64,000 bases of DNA. Origin: Chiridota heheva (lineage: Eukaryota > Echinodermata > Holothuroidea > Apodida > Chiridotidae). The notes under the pieces are model-generated. The model was given only the letters and a program-made list of their open reading frames with translations, was not told the origin of the DNA and searched no databases. A program made the position numbers and the translations under genes. The stretch covers positions 734,001 to 798,000 of the forward strand of contig JAIGNY010002150.1 in assembly GCA_020152595.1 (NCBI GenBank), given 5' to 3'. Position 1 is the first letter of the stretch, and every line of letters begins with the position of its first letter. Positions 24,426 to 37,833 of this stretch are shown here, one piece after another.

Positions 24426-27007
24426 CCCATAGCATGTAATATACTATAACTGTAAGTATGAAGTGGGCATGGGCAGTTGTTGAGTCTGACATTACTTTCA
24501 CTGCAAACATGTAATGTGTCAATTTGCTTGGTGTACTTGTACATGAATGTATCATGTTGCTGTCATCAAGTTGATTCCCATCCATCTTAATCTGTATATC
24601 TCATTCTTAACTCATCCTCACGTGAATCTTTTTCTTGATATTTAATTTGTACAGGTGGAAAAGTGAATAATTTACATCACATATTTTTTTCTTAATCTGC
24701 AAACATGCTGTATTGTGCTGCTGTGATAAAACACTGTACCTAAATGGTTTAACAAACAAATCTCAAACTGATTTGATGAAATACGCAAAGATATTTGAAA
24801 AGTTCAAACACTTCGGAAGAGTGGGAGGCTTCCAGGACATCATTTTCAGTCTGGCAAAAGTTATTAAATTACAAAACAATCTTTGAAATTATTTAAACCT
24901 TAATGTCTCCTTTGCATAATTGGAATTTGCAATAATTTTTTGGTCATTTTGTATCTACTGTAGGATGTCTTGTTTTGAAGCAGTAAGATTGACATTCTTA
25001 GCCACCCTTAATTTCTTAAGTGTCTCTTATATGATTTAAGAAAGAAATTGGAGTTAAATCTCAAATTAGCTATCACAAGAATGTCAACATTTGTAGTGGC
25101 CAAATCTATAGTAGAGCATAAGATCTGATTCATTGTACTGCTCACACCCTGTAGGGATGGTCAGATTAGGAACTTTGTGAGGAAAGAAAAGTTTACAAAA
25201 CTTGTTTACAATACACAATACACTTATTTACCATGCTAACTCTTTATTTGAGTGTACCCATCGCTCAGATTTGAGGGCTAAATAAGTGAACTGAATGGCC
25301 CTTCCCTGATTTAAACCTTTGAGGAGTGGGTTAAGTTTGAACCTTTGAATTGAATTTACAGAGAGAAGAATTTGTTTATATCAAGATCAGGTCACGATAG
25401 TAGCGTTGGGTTAGAGTGGGAGATATATTTGAGATAGTTTTTAAATGGGTCATTACACTGTTTTTTATATATATTTTTATCTTGGATAGTCCGAGCTAAC
25501 CAGCAATTAGAATGACTGATAATAGCCAAAGTTTATTAAAGGACTATAATATAATAAATAATATTTGCGATTTACATAATGCCTTTTGTCAGGGCCTCGA
25601 AGCGCTGGACCCAATTAGCCACAGAATATGTTCTCCGGCTGCCAGACAAATCAGTGCACATGAAGTGAACTTGGGCTTGATTGGGCCATGAAGGAAAGTG
25701 AATGAACACCGCATTTTCACTTTTACCTTCTCGAATAGTGTTCAGATAACCAGGCAGGGTGTGACTGTCCTACCATCGGAACCGACGGCTTAACCTCCGA
25801 GGGACAGCGAATACCATTCAACAACCATTGCCACTTCTTTCAAGAGAAGACTGGGGATCTCTTGATCTTTGATGCTTGGTATATCCCGGTTTAATACATA
25901 AGTATGTTACACGAATACAACATGCAAGACTAGACCACATCATACAGTACCAAAATTGCGTCCCTTGTACTGTCAAAAAAGAGTACAGTATTGCGTCTCC
26001 TGTCTGATTTGAGTCACCCGTTTACACCTGAATTTAATTCAAAGAGGTGGCAAATACAATTGTCCCAGTCTTGATTTTGTGTGCCTTTTAAACTGAGACT
26101 CAAAGACAGTCAGAAAAGGGTTCTCCAAATGTGTATCCTGCCTGACTTGATTTGCCATTTTGTGCCTGAAATTATTCCCAAGCACAGCTGTTTCTCTTCT
26201 ATACGAAACTTTTTGGGATTTTGTGTCCCCCCACTCTGAGAGAGGACTCTTACGCCCCTGGGGACTCACCCCTCTCAACCCCTGGAGGGTCTCTCAAGCA
26301 GTATTTGCAGCTTTCTGAGCCATATTAGACACGATTTGGAGGCTAACTACCTAGGGGTTTAAAAAACGTTTTTCACTGCATTGCTCGTCAGAGAAAGTTA
26401 AAAGTACCTCTTTCATAACTCCGGATTTCCCAACGAATTTTACTATGATGTTCCCGATAGAGGGCTTGGGTCCCGTGCCCCCGGACCCCACCCTTGTGCC
26501 TCCACTGCCCCCATGTAATTCTCCAAATATTCAAATGAGTCTGTATTTAAGTCACACCTTGTCTCGTGTTGTCCATACATACACCCCATTACATCACTAA
26601 CTACTAACTAGAATATAAACACTCTATAATGCATACCCCGCCCCGTTACAATTCTAAGTCACGCTCGTGAGTCATGATAATCATCCACAAGTTTCATATC
26701 CAGGGGCCGTTGCACCCATACACAATAATGTGTTGTAAGTTGTAGTTAATGTAATCTTGCACAGTGCATGTAGGACGGGGTTGGTTGTGAATTTATGAGT
26801 GAATGGTCTTGTGATTTGTGATATTGAAATCACCAGGATTAATAATGGATTACCAAAGTAGTTTACAAGACAAAAGGACTCGGGAGAGAATGTTAAGGTC
26901 TTAAAATAAACAGGATTTTAAAGAAATGAAATGTGTTTATGGAAATATTAGCCCAGAAAGAAGAGACATTATCAAGGGGATTCAAACCTGTTATTACAGG
27001 TACAGTA
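24426..27007. other. Intronic tract without recognised gene
   Basis: AT-rich up to about 25560, then somewhat more GC-rich. No exon, RNA gene or repeat array was recognised. The GTACAGTA flank at 27001-27007 immediately precedes element K copy 2. Confidence 0.45.
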
Positions 27008-28852
27008 CAGTCGGGAATAAGCGTACCGATATCGCAGTTAGCGCGGATTATTTACCGCGATTAATGCCCTTACCGCCGCCATTGTATTCGTGTCTTTCAT
27101 GCACCGACGGCACTTGCCCCAACTCTGCGCTAAGCGGCGTCCGATAATCCCATTTTAATATGCTCCTCCCTCAAAGAGGTTAGCGCGGTAATAGTATTAC
27201 AGGAGTAAACGTCTCATTGCGCTAAGCTTGTTAGCGCTTACGTAACGTAACTGCACTGGGTGTGATCCCAATCTGTGTACATGCATCACTGCACTTAGCA
27301 CGTGTTTTATAAATTTATTTAAGCGAAACTTTTGTCTTCTTTTGCGAGATAAACAAAAAAATCTGCCGTAAAACCTGTGTGTAGCGTAGATTTCTCACAT
27401 ACTTTGAGACTAATTTATTAGACAAGTCTAACGTTAATACGATTTCGCCAGACTTTTCTTTATTCCTTGAAGTTTGAACGTACAGTATGTTAGGCTAGTT
27501 GCCATCTTATAGTAAAACTGGGTGAAAGGCCTAATGTTAGGCCTAACCGTGATAATTCATAGAGAGACAGCCCAGAGGTTAAATTTGATCGAAAATAGTT
27601 TTAAAACGTTAATTGCTGTCATTGAGATGTATCAATAAGATGAATCATTCATTTTAAGTAAATTTCAGCCCCTTTTGGAAATGCAAATGCAAGAATTTAC
27701 TGGAAATTTTTGAGAGAAGTGAAGACTTAACTCACAATAAGAATAAAAAGTTAAGATAATTGTTAAAAAGCATTTAACTTGTCACTGCCATTTCCCCGAC
27801 TGTTGGCTTCGCCCGACTATGTACTTGTGAAAATGGAATATTGGTACATGGATGTCAGTTAATGGTTCCTTAAACCCTTATTGGCAACATTTATGGAGTG
27901 GCCCGCCATTATGTCACCCGGACTTGGCCCAACCTATGTCCACTGTGGTGCTATGGTAGAAGGAATAGAGAACCAACTCTACCCTTAAGGGTGCCATGAT
28001 ATTGCTAATGGGGTTTGTGGCAATTGTGATGCAGTTATTTTCATTTTCCACTGATTTATAAACATCAAAACATGACGTCAGATCACGTCATTAATGACTT
28101 TTTTCAATGCTGCTGACATGCCTGAACTATATTCTGCTCTGAATGAAAAGTTGATAGAAATTCCTTCTTCTTTTTTTTGAAGGGGGTGATTTATTAAGAA
28201 AATCAGCTTCTTTAAAATAAAAAAATTCTTTCAGGAGACCTTTTTCCTAGTCATAGAAAATCAAATTTTCTGTTTCTTTGACCCCCACCAGGGGCCTTAA
28301 GTGGGCCCCTGGCCCCCACGCTAAAAGTGTTTCACAAGATTGCGCTCGCCGTGCTCGGCGCCAGCAATAAACTGCTTTCAATTTTTCAACATTTATTTTT
28401 AATAAGCTACTTTCAGCTTTTTTTATCAAGTGTCTCTCACATGCCTGAGTACTGCTTGGGCCTTCATTTACAATTCCTTACTTCATCATTAAAGTACTGC
28501 AGGAAGGGGATCCCCCTTCCTTGAGGGAACTTTATGGAAATAATGATTGTATTTCGTGGTGAGTCCCATTTGTTCTTAACGACTATTAGTTTATTTGTTC
28601 TTAACAACTTGCTTCCACAATCCCAATGTCAACCATACTGAGGGATGTATCATAACCACAGCTGTTAAAAATGGTCGTTTCTTTGAACTATACTCAATAT
28701 AAGTTTCACCATTGATTGCATTTAAAAGCAGAGGTATTTATAAGCTGGAATATATAGTTTGCTGATTAAAACATTACATAATGTTAAATGTTAGTCAATC
28801 TAAAGCAATAATCATTCATATATAACCTCTTTTGGCACAAATGACTTCACTG

Positions 28853-29461
28853 TTAAAGAAGGCACAGTCTGACATAATTCTTTATTTCATATAATATGAT
28901 TGAAAATAACTAATTTTCTGACCAAGTTCCATAACTTCCGAAACAATCTAACATATTTTTTGTTTAATTGTTAAAAACTTTAATGCTACTACTTTATAGT
29001 ACCATGGTAGCTGCCATTTTGATTGCAAAACATGCAGATTATGTCATCGGCCCAGCAGGATCTTGGAATGCTTTGTATTTCTTTAAAATGTACCTCAAGT
29101 TTTCTAGCTTATGAACAAGTGTTTTTATTTTGTAAGGGTGAAGGAAAATTTTGTGTATTCATGAAATTGAAAAATCAAAACATGCTGATATAACTTTGTG
29201 TCACATCATTTTGAAATAAAAGACTTTAATCACATATGTAAAAAATTAAATTATAATCTTTATGTCCCTATTGGGGAATCTATGTCATCATGCACAATAT
29301 TTCAATACAGAATTAAACAAAATGGCAGCCCCCCTGTGTCGATTTCAAATATGAATAACTTGAGATAGGAATTTGACTCTGATGTTTTTGGCAGTTGGTT
29401 AAGATCTTGTATTCTCTATCATATGAAATAATGATTGTATCAGACTTTATGCCTCCTTTAA
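28853..29461. mobile_element. TTAAAG-ended MITE nested in element K copy 2
   Basis: Equivalent of 15023-15629, at the same place in the element and with nearly the same sequence. The left end reads TTAAAGAAGGCACAGTCTGA here, slightly altered from copy 1. Confidence 0.75.
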
Positions 29462-30087
29462 TGTGTCGTTATGCCGAACAAGCATGCTAGTTAATAATGA
29501 TAGAATATATCTGCCAAATTTTAAAGAAAATGTTAAGATGCTCAATTAGGCATGATGGAAATCTTCTGTTTTTGATTCCTGGAAATGTGAAGTCTTATGC
29601 GGCAGCAACACTTGTACCTGCTGTGGTAAACTCTGTTATAACCAGGTCTGTGACGGGATGTTGTACTGTATATTACCCGATGGCAGGGAAAATATTCGTT
29701 TAAATTTTCTCGTACCACTTCACAAAGAAGCATCGATCGAAACAAGACATTGGGTAAAAAAAAAAAAAAAAAAGTAAGCAGGTAAAATGATAATTATGAA
29801 TTGGACCAGGCTTCACCTTTTACCACCATCGGTCATCTGTGGAGAAAATCCTATCAAAAACCTAAGTCCTGTATCATATTTTAAAGATAGGATCTACATA
29901 AATATGATCGAACCAATATTCAGGGCCCCTGACACAGGTTTCATATGGCAGGTGAGAGGAAGAGGGGGAAGGGGGGGAGATTAATGTTGTCAATTAATTT
30001 TGTTGTGGATAAATAACACAAGACCAATTTGAAAACCATTGCTTTTATAATTAACACAAAACCAATTTGAAAACCATTGCTTTGAAC

Positions 30088-30202
30088 ATTATTCGGGAAG
30101 GGGGAAGATTATTCGGGAAGGAGAAACATTATTCGGGAAGGGGGAACATTATTCGGGAAGGAGAACATTATTCGGGAAGGGGAACATTATTCGGGAAGGG
30201 GG
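30088..30202. repeat. G-rich short tandem array in K copy 2
   Basis: About six units of ATTATTCGGGAAGGGGGAAC type, with variable G-run length (GGGGGAA, GGAGAA). Counterpart of 16339-16453. Confidence 0.88.
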
Positions 30203-31828
30203 CTATGCCCTTCCCCATGTCGGAGGCCCTGATATTCAATGCCTTCTACCACCCTGATATTGCAATTTTCATGGAATGAAGCAATGCAGGCTTACCTATT
30301 TTATGTGCAGTTTTGACAGCACTAAATTTCACTTTTTTTTTACCCAATTGAGCTTATTAATTTAGGCCTACACTTTTTCTAATATCACTCACTCTGTTTT
30401 GTACATAAACTGGAATACAAAAAAGTACTCTACACAAGTGGAAGAAAAAGCAGTAACAGCATTTCATTATGCCCAACATTACCTGACACATGCACAGGAT
30501 TTTTTTATTTACTGTATCAAGTAGGCCTAATAGTAAGAAAGAAAGGTTCAACGCGACACGAGTTTATAGACCCTCTTGACTTCTGCCTCTTTTTTCACGG
30601 CCAAATGCTGTAGCTGTTTTTCTTCATACTGGCTGAAGCCGGATGTCCTTGATTTTGGATTGCTGACAGAATGGCGTAGAAACGTTACTATAAAAATAAT
30701 TATTCATGCAAAGGGAAGGAAAAAAAAAAGCTCTTTAAAGTTTTTTGTAAATTCTTGTTGACTTAGACTGACACAGCAATTAATAAGCATCCATAGTGGC
30801 CCAGGGATTTTTCAATGCATCTCGTCTAATCTGCAAAACTGACAAAGGCTCAGAAGTTCGGAAGCTGTGGAAAAAATATAAGACAAACATGTCAACATCA
30901 GTTTAAAATTATTCATTTCCCATCCTCAACATTTGGCCTAACAGTAGATCTATAATCGTGAAAAATATCAAACGAAATATTTAGTCATTAATATTTAACA
31001 GAACCCTCCTACCAATATCAGCAAAGCTTAGAAATATTAGCTCTTATGTCCTAATTCTAATTGTATAACAAAAGCAGAACACCATTACACATCGATTAAA
31101 CCATGTAGCCTAACGCTAGGCTTTTTAATGTGACTGTGTGATAGGATAGCTAAATTCAATCAAAACACATCGCCAGAATCAGTTTTGTTTGCCTGAAATT
31201 CATTTTGTTTGTCCAAAAGTGTAAAAAATTAAATTTAATCTAAGGATTGATTCAATTTTCACATCAACTTTTTTCCCTAATGGATTTAATAAGTATTTTT
31301 ATTGAAAATTCCGTCCGAAAAAATGCAATGCAAATGAAGACATTGCCTCATTTCGTAAGCGAATATTGCAAGTAGGGCCTATGTACTGTGTACTGTGATT
31401 CTAAACGTTGCGATGCTGACTGAATTAAAAAAAATATTTATATCCCAGAGTTCAACGTGAAACTGAATGAAAACAAAATAATATTTTACGAAAGTTTTTA
31501 ATTCCTCTAGGCCTCGCATTAAAACATTTTGCTAAAGAAAAAGTCTGCCAGGCCTAATCCGATAAGCAGATTATTATAACTGTGCAACGTTAGGAGTCCC
31601 TTTACAAAGCACAGGCACTTCGATCTTGATTGACATAATGCATACAGTGTGTATCGATTTTTAGCGCGTTAAGTCACAGGTGAATAGAAGCTGCAGGGCT
31701 GCAAGCTCGGTGATGTTAGCGCGGTAACCACGTTTAGCGATTTTGCGCTTGGGCAGCTCCATTCATCATGGTGGTAAGTGCACTAACGCCCCGCACTTAG
31801 CGTGTACGGTTATTCCCGACTGTACTGT

Positions 31829-32170
31829 ACATGTAATATTTATGACTATGCATTACATTTCCAAACATTCTCATTTCTCAATCGTATTATTAATTTAATC
31901 TACATAAATATCACATAGTTTCACAAATATTTCAAAAGATACTTCAAAATATATTCTTACACAAAGCATGAACTTTCTTTTATTGAAATAAAACGGATTT
32001 TTACCATCTTTAAAAATTTTTTTTTTTTTACAGTGATTTGGTTTTTTCGATACTTCCGGTTTTTCATCGAACATGAATCAGACCAAAACTGCCATTTAGC
32101 GAAACTGGTTTCAGTAACAAAACTGGTAGACCATGCCAACTTACAACTCAGATAAGCATTTGGGTTACAA
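31829..32170 (-). repeat. Repeat family S, inverted copy of 43642-43990
   Basis: The segment from ATATTTATGACTATGCATTA through CTTACACAAAGCATGAACTT to CGATACTTCCGGTTTTTCAT is the reverse complement of 43642-43990, with moderate divergence. It starts only a few bases after the end of element K copy 2, and ends near AAACTGGTAGACCATGCC. No coding function seen. Confidence 0.75.
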
Positions 32171-32679
32171 TTTCGAAAACAGTAAACAGTCAAAAAATAA
32201 TTTCCCTTGAAAGTTGAGATAAACCAGGGGTCCAGGGCTCTGAAGATTTCTTTGTTTTGGTGACCCAAATTGGCTGCAAAATCTTTTAAAACACTGATCA
32301 ATATTGTTTTTTTCTTTTATCAATTTAAACATTAGAATGTTTAATAAGTAACTACTAGGACCTATGAATTCGAGGGAAGTATAGGAAAAAAGGACGGATA
32401 ATGTTTCAGAGTCATCTGTGAAAATTGTAATAATGCTGGTTTTTCATTTGGGAAGGGAGTACACGGGAAGCACAGCAAAAATAATGACTGACACTGGCGC
32501 ATACCTCTGCCTCCTTGCAATTCCAACATGCCTAGAATAATTTTAGAGTTCATTTGAATCCCCATACCCCTAATAATCTACCTTAGAAATCCTAGACAAG
32601 TTTTGATCTGTAATGAACATTTGCCACCTGAACACTTAAAGATTATCTTCTGACTGGATTTCTTCCCAGGCCACACCAT

Positions 32680-33735
32680 TGTTTTCAGTTTTATTCAAGT
32701 GATTCCATTATTTTCATTCATGGCAGAAACCAATTGTTTCATTAACATTGATTCCAGGGAACACTTGATGTAAGTCTCTTCGAGTCCAGAAAATTGATTG
32801 TTTGGATCTTCACTCAGAGCCGAAGTCATTGTTCAGCACATTCCATTGGAAAGTTTCAACTTAAGTCTTGACAGATCTCATCCTAAAACATCCCCACCCC
32901 TCAATTTCTGCCCTTCCCCTGTTCTGATTAGTCCCAAATATTAATCCCTTCTTCATGAAACAGTAACAAAACCACATTTTCCTGCTGTAATGTTAGGTTA
33001 TATCCAAATCAGCAACAACGATGGCTAGCATTGCATTGTAAGATGATACAATTAGATCTGACTTAATTTGTATCCGTTTTACAAGAATCTTTTTACATAA
33101 AAGAAAATTAAAATCATCACTATGATTAGAATTCGTGAACAAATAAGGTCATATAGATGGCCTGTTGATACAGCCTTTTTCATAACTTTTTTACGTGATG
33201 GGGCTTGGGACATTGTGAACTGTTGAATGCCTTTTGGACCTAGACTGAAAAGGGGTGGGGGGAAACAGCATCATTTGAAGGGAAAATGGGATAATAAAAT
33301 CACTTTACACGCAAACAACATTAAAGTTTATTGATACATTTTATTTATCAATGCCTCCGTTATCATTTTCAACATTATTTATAGAAAATGCTGTGATACG
33401 AACATTGTTAGCTGCAATCATATAACAATGCATGTAGTGACTGTAATGCACTTTATGTTCAGGGCTTATCTACATTACAGGTGAAAAACTGGTTTTGTGG
33501 TTAAACCGGTTTTTGTTTTGGAAACCGACTCGTTTCAGATCAGGGCAAAACCATGCAAACTTAGTACTGAACAATGATTTTGCTCTGAATAAAGATCCAA
33601 ACAATCAATTTTCTGGACTCAAAAAGACTTACATCAAGTGTTCTTTGGAATCAATGAAAATGAAACAATTGGTTTCTGCCATAAATGAAAATGATGGAAT
33701 GTGAATCCTGGCTAAACAGAGCTGAAACAATGATT
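32680..33735. repeat. Long inverted repeat (arms about 160 bp)
   Basis: The left arm (about 32680-32845) is the reverse complement of the right arm (about 33556-33735). Both contain GATCCAAACAATCAATTTTC, ACTTACATCAAGTGTTC and AAACAATTGGTTTCTGCCAT on one strand or the other. Arms are separated by about 710 bp that include a fragment of repeat family R. This is either a foldback element or one repeat inserted between the inverted ends of another. Confidence 0.75.
32975..33555 (+). repeat. Repeat family R, partial copy i
   Basis: Matches the 3' parts of the copies ending near 35515 and 49300: AAATCAGCAACAACGATGGC, TTAATTTGTATCCGTTTTAC, ATAGATGGCCTGTTGATAC, ACCTAGACTGAAAAGGGG and the AAACCGGTTTTTGTTTTGGA block. 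It lies within the large inverted repeat above. Confidence 0.75.
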
Positions 33736-33739
33736 ACTG

Positions 33740-35515
33740 TATGTAATTCAGCGAAAGGGGTGATTTTTTTCTCATGCCATGGTCACTTGCCCGCCGATAA
33801 GCGATAAGGGCCGATAATTTGTTCCTTGACGCTGTGTATTATATTTTTGAAAGTTTTTATAGTTTGAATCTGGGAAAAACCTTCGCCATAAATAGCATGT
33901 TAAATTGCGTGATCGTTATGAAAAAATGAAGGATTGCATACATTTTGTTTTGAACAATTTCTTCCGTTCTCTGTAATTATGTTTGCTCATAATTGCACTA
34001 GCGATGGCATCTTCCATTTCAATCACCCGTGTACAGTATGTTATTGACCCATGGCATGTGTGATATGGCATGGGGGTACAAGCTCAAATGATTTCATTGG
34101 TTCAAAGTGGAGCGAGTTTATGTATGTTTTTTGCAGACACGTTAGGTGATAACCTGTTGGTACGCGTAAATTAATTATATCTCTGCATTCCACTCTGCAT
34201 ATCGTTTCACAAATAGAAAGAACAAACAGAATGTTCAAATACAGATGTTTTTTGCTGTTTTATACGATTGTGAATGACCAAAAATATTGCTTATCATTGT
34301 TAAATGTTTCAAATCAATATAGAACTAAAAATCTTATCGAAGTTCCGAAGAATTGATTTTACTTGGGTAGGCAGCCTGTGTTGTAGAAATAAAATGTTAT
34401 CATAGCTCATAACAAGGTCCGCTTTAAGTAAGGAATACAATGTAATTCTGTTTATTTTTCAATCATGATGTAGTCAAATCACGTATCGTACTATTCGTAT
34501 AGAGGTTGCAGGTTATACACTTATGTTTTTATTTTGATGAAGAAAATACGAATTTGGTGGGGAGTAGGACACTACTTTTCATTTGTGGGCATTTCTTTTC
34601 TGTACACTCCCGTTCGCGCAGTTTAGGTGAATACCATATACTGTAAGGCTATAGGGCGGGACCCTTTGGTGGCTTAAGTACAATTGAAAATGCCACTGCG
34701 ATGCACAAACGGGGTCAATTTAAAGTAAAAGCATAGCAAGCATGATTATTGAACTTATGATATATGATTATTGAAAATAACAGAGAGGTATGCATGATCA
34801 ATAATTTATTTTTTCTTCGGAGGTTGAACTTGAGAGGCCTGTCCTTGTTAATGTTTTAAAGAAATGTTGAGTAAGTGTCAAAGGGGTATGGGATCTCAAC
34901 TGTAAAATGTTCCCACTGTAGGCTGTATGCAAATCAGCAACAATTGTACTGCGTGATCAAGTATACAATGGCTAGCATCACATCATAAGATGATGCATTT
35001 AGAGGCTTAATTTGTATCCGTTTTACAACTATTGAGAAATTTCCTTTCCTTTAACATGAAAGAAAATTGAAATCATCACTATGAATAGAAATTGTGAGCA
35101 AATAAGGGCATATAGATGGCCTCATGGTCTTTTTCATAACTTTTTTATGTGACTGGCTTGGGACATTAGGAAGAGTTTAACACTTTTCGCACCTAGACTG
35201 AGACAAAGGGGTAAAATTGACATCATTTGAGGGGCAAATAAAATCATTTTAAACACAAACAACATTAAAGTTTATTCATTTATTTTATTTATCAATTCCT
35301 CTGTTATCATTTTCAACATTATTTACAGAAAATACTGTGATACAAACATTGTTAGCTGCTATCATATAATAGTGCATTTAGTGACTGTAATGCACTGTAT
35401 GTTCAGGGCTTGTTAACTTATGGGTGAAAAACCTGTTTTCCGGTTAAAACTGGTTTTGGTTTTGGAAACCGTTCGGTTTCACGTCGGGGTAAAACCGTGC
35501 AGGCTTTTTGAGTTG
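33740..35515 (+). repeat. Repeat family R, copy ii (uninterrupted)
   Basis: About 1.8 kb collinear with 45527-49300 once the two insertions in the latter are removed. It ends with TTCCGGTTAAAACTGG, then AAACCGTTCGGTTTCACG and GGGTAAAACCGTGCAGGCTT. Position 34561-34568 is the unoccupied counterpart of the hAT target site at 47136-47143. No protein recognised. Confidence 0.8.
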
Positions 35516-35517
35516 AG

Positions 35518-35800
35518 AGAATATACATTTTCTTCTTTTCATCAATTTAAGTTTTGGATTTATTTGTTTGATTTGAATCCATTTTGGAGGCATGAAAAAA
35601 AAAAAATCTGCAGAGCTTCAGGGGCTTTGCCCCTGGACCCAATTTTTTTTGTCTCCGTTGATAGAATATACATTTTCTTCTTTTCATCAATTTAAGTTTA
35701 GGATTTATTTGTTTGATTTGAATCCATTTTGGAGGCATGAAAATAAAAAAATCTGCAGAGCTTCTGGGGCCTCGACCCTGGACCCCATTTTTTTTTTTTC
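35518..35800 (+). repeat. About 142-bp unit in direct duplication
   Basis: Two copies (35518-35659 and 35660-35800) run from AGAATATACATTTTCTTC through TTGGAGGCATGAAAA and ATCTGCAGAGCTTC to CCTGGACCC. A third, much diverged copy is suggested at about 35890-36010 (AAATCTGCAGAGCTTTGCAT). This produces small chance frames on both strands. Confidence 0.88.
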
Positions 35801-37833
35801 TTTAGTCCGATTTATCTTAATTTTCAGGGAAAATTGCTTTACTGCCTGATTAGAAATGGTAACCAAAATGTTTTTCTGAGCTGATTTAACATTTGAATCT
35901 AGAATTTTCTTCCTTTCTTTATTTTAATTTTGGAATTTCTGTATTGATTTTGGGGCATAAAAAACAAGAAATCTGCAGAGCTTTGCATGCACTTTTATAA
36001 TGCCTCCCCCCAATTTCCTCCTGAATTGCTGTGTCCCCCACCCTCCAACGAAAATCTCTGGCAACGCCTCCAATATGCGCCTCAGAGAGTGCTAATATTC
36101 TAGTTTATTTTGAGTGATGAGCAGCCTGCTGCTTAACATTTCGGGGTTTGCAACGACTCACCTTAGGACTTCCAGTTCACTCTGCTCCATGATCAAATCA
36201 CCTATAGAAAAATCACGAACTCTCACATCATTACACATGACAGTACTTTAGCTGGTTTATCATCCAGGATCAGGATCCAGAGATCAATGAAAATGCGGCC
36301 TATATGCTGCTATACAAAGACTATGTTACCATAGATTAAGGTGCAATCAGGGAGTTGTCCTGACCTGTCTGCCCTATACATTGCCATAATATTCACTAAC
36401 CAAAGTCTAGCAGCAATTCACCTTATTGTTGAAACTGTGTATAAATCTGAGTAGGAGACACTAAAGTCTGTGCGGGTACTGTAGTGCCAACATTACATTG
36501 TTAAAAACTCAGGTAATTGAGGTGAATTCCTAAATAACCCATCAAAATGGTTACAAATTCACCCATTGCAGCTAAATTGATTTTCCAATTTGCAGGTCTA
36601 GTGCAGCTAGTAGTGTATAAATCCATTTAAAAAGTGAGGGGATAAGTGATCTGTCATTGTTGAGTGTAGCCATATGTGAAATTTGCAAAGTGGGTCCACT
36701 ACTTTGTTAAATAAGCACTAGACTGAAAAGTGAGGGCACTTGTTTTTGTGAATTTCACAGAGATATATCATCCACAAAAGATTGATGCACTTCATGAAGG
36801 CATAACCCACAGACGACGTGGCGGCAGAAGTTACTTAAATATTCATATTAATTAGAACTTTGCTATACCGTTGCTTGCTAGATAAGGGCATTTTATTTTG
36901 GGGGGACACTCTAAAAATACGCCCTCACTTTTTGGTCTAGTGTTCCTTTAAGGGCCACTCGTGGGATTCACAGCTTTGTTGCACATGGGGTCTCGGGATC
37001 AAAGCTCTGAATCCCTGTGTGGGGTTTGCAAAAAACGAAAAACACAATTTTTTGTAAAAATGGGTCCTAAAAATACCACAATGAATATGCTTTAAGGGCA
37101 TGATATTAGTCAAAAATCATGAAAAATATATCATACATATTGAATTTCACATTTGTGCAAAAATGTGAAAGCATGCAATACAGCATGTGCTGCCCATGCC
37201 CAGTTCTACAATCAAACAATATTTATTGACATTTGGAGTCTTATGAAGTGAAGGAAAGGAATTGAAAGAATAACAAAGATTAGTTTGTTGGAAAAAATAT
37301 TTAATTGATCAGCTAAAGTGTGAAAAGTGTATGGGCTGCTTTAGAAACGTTGTCAATGTTTTGATGCCCTTTGGAATTTGTAAGTTTAACAGAGAACAGA
37401 GAGTAACAGTGCATGTACCTAAGGTTACCCAAAAGTACAAAATATTTGTAGGGAATGAAGTTTTTCCCTTTTTCTTGTTGTCCACATGACTTGATTGAAG
37501 CTAAACAGGGATAATGGAAATAGAAACCAGATCTTTGGTATCAATCCTGCTGGGAAGATGGCCTTTTGTGAAACTGAAACCTGGACCAACTTGCTCAGCT
37601 GTGTTACTCAGAGCATGTCCACAGTCACAGTCATGCCCATGCAGTAGTTGTTTTTCTGTTAAGATTTTATTAGGGCATGGACTTGAAGTAAACTATCATG
37701 GTTTATTCAGGTCAACATGGGTATTTTATGCAATGTTTGATTTCATTATTGTTAATATTATTATTTCAGACATTTACTTGTGTACTTATTTACCTATTTA
37801 CTGCACTTAATGTTTTCAAAGCTAGTAGCTAAG
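35801..37833. other. Intronic tract with one small MITE
   Basis: No exon recognised. Contains the MITE at 36716-36942 and otherwise appears unique. An open frame at 37514-37810 has no recognisable similarity. Confidence 0.45.
36716..36942. mobile_element. Small MITE with CACTAG ends
   Basis: CACTAGACTGAAAAGTGAGG on the left is matched inverted by CCTCACTTTTTGGTCTAGTG on the right; length 227 bp. CACTA-type ends suggest, but do not prove, CACTA/EnSpm mobilisation. No convincing 2-3-bp target duplication is seen. A related end (CCCTCACTTTTTGTGGCAGC) lies alone at about 53098. Confidence 0.7.

Larger units (their letters stand above)
27008..31822. mobile_element. 4.8-kb TIR element K, copy 2 (complete ends)
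   Basis: Starts CAGTCGGGAATAAGCGTACC after TA and ends CGGTTATTCCCGACTG before TA, giving inverted ends of about 16-20 bp and a TA target duplication. CAGT-type ends and TA duplication suggest Tc1/mariner-like mobilisation, but 4815 bp without a recognisable DDE transposase makes this a long non-autonomous element. It is in the same orientation as copy 1. Compared with copy 1 it lacks about 97 bp (copy-1 positions 15911-16007). Confidence 0.85.
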
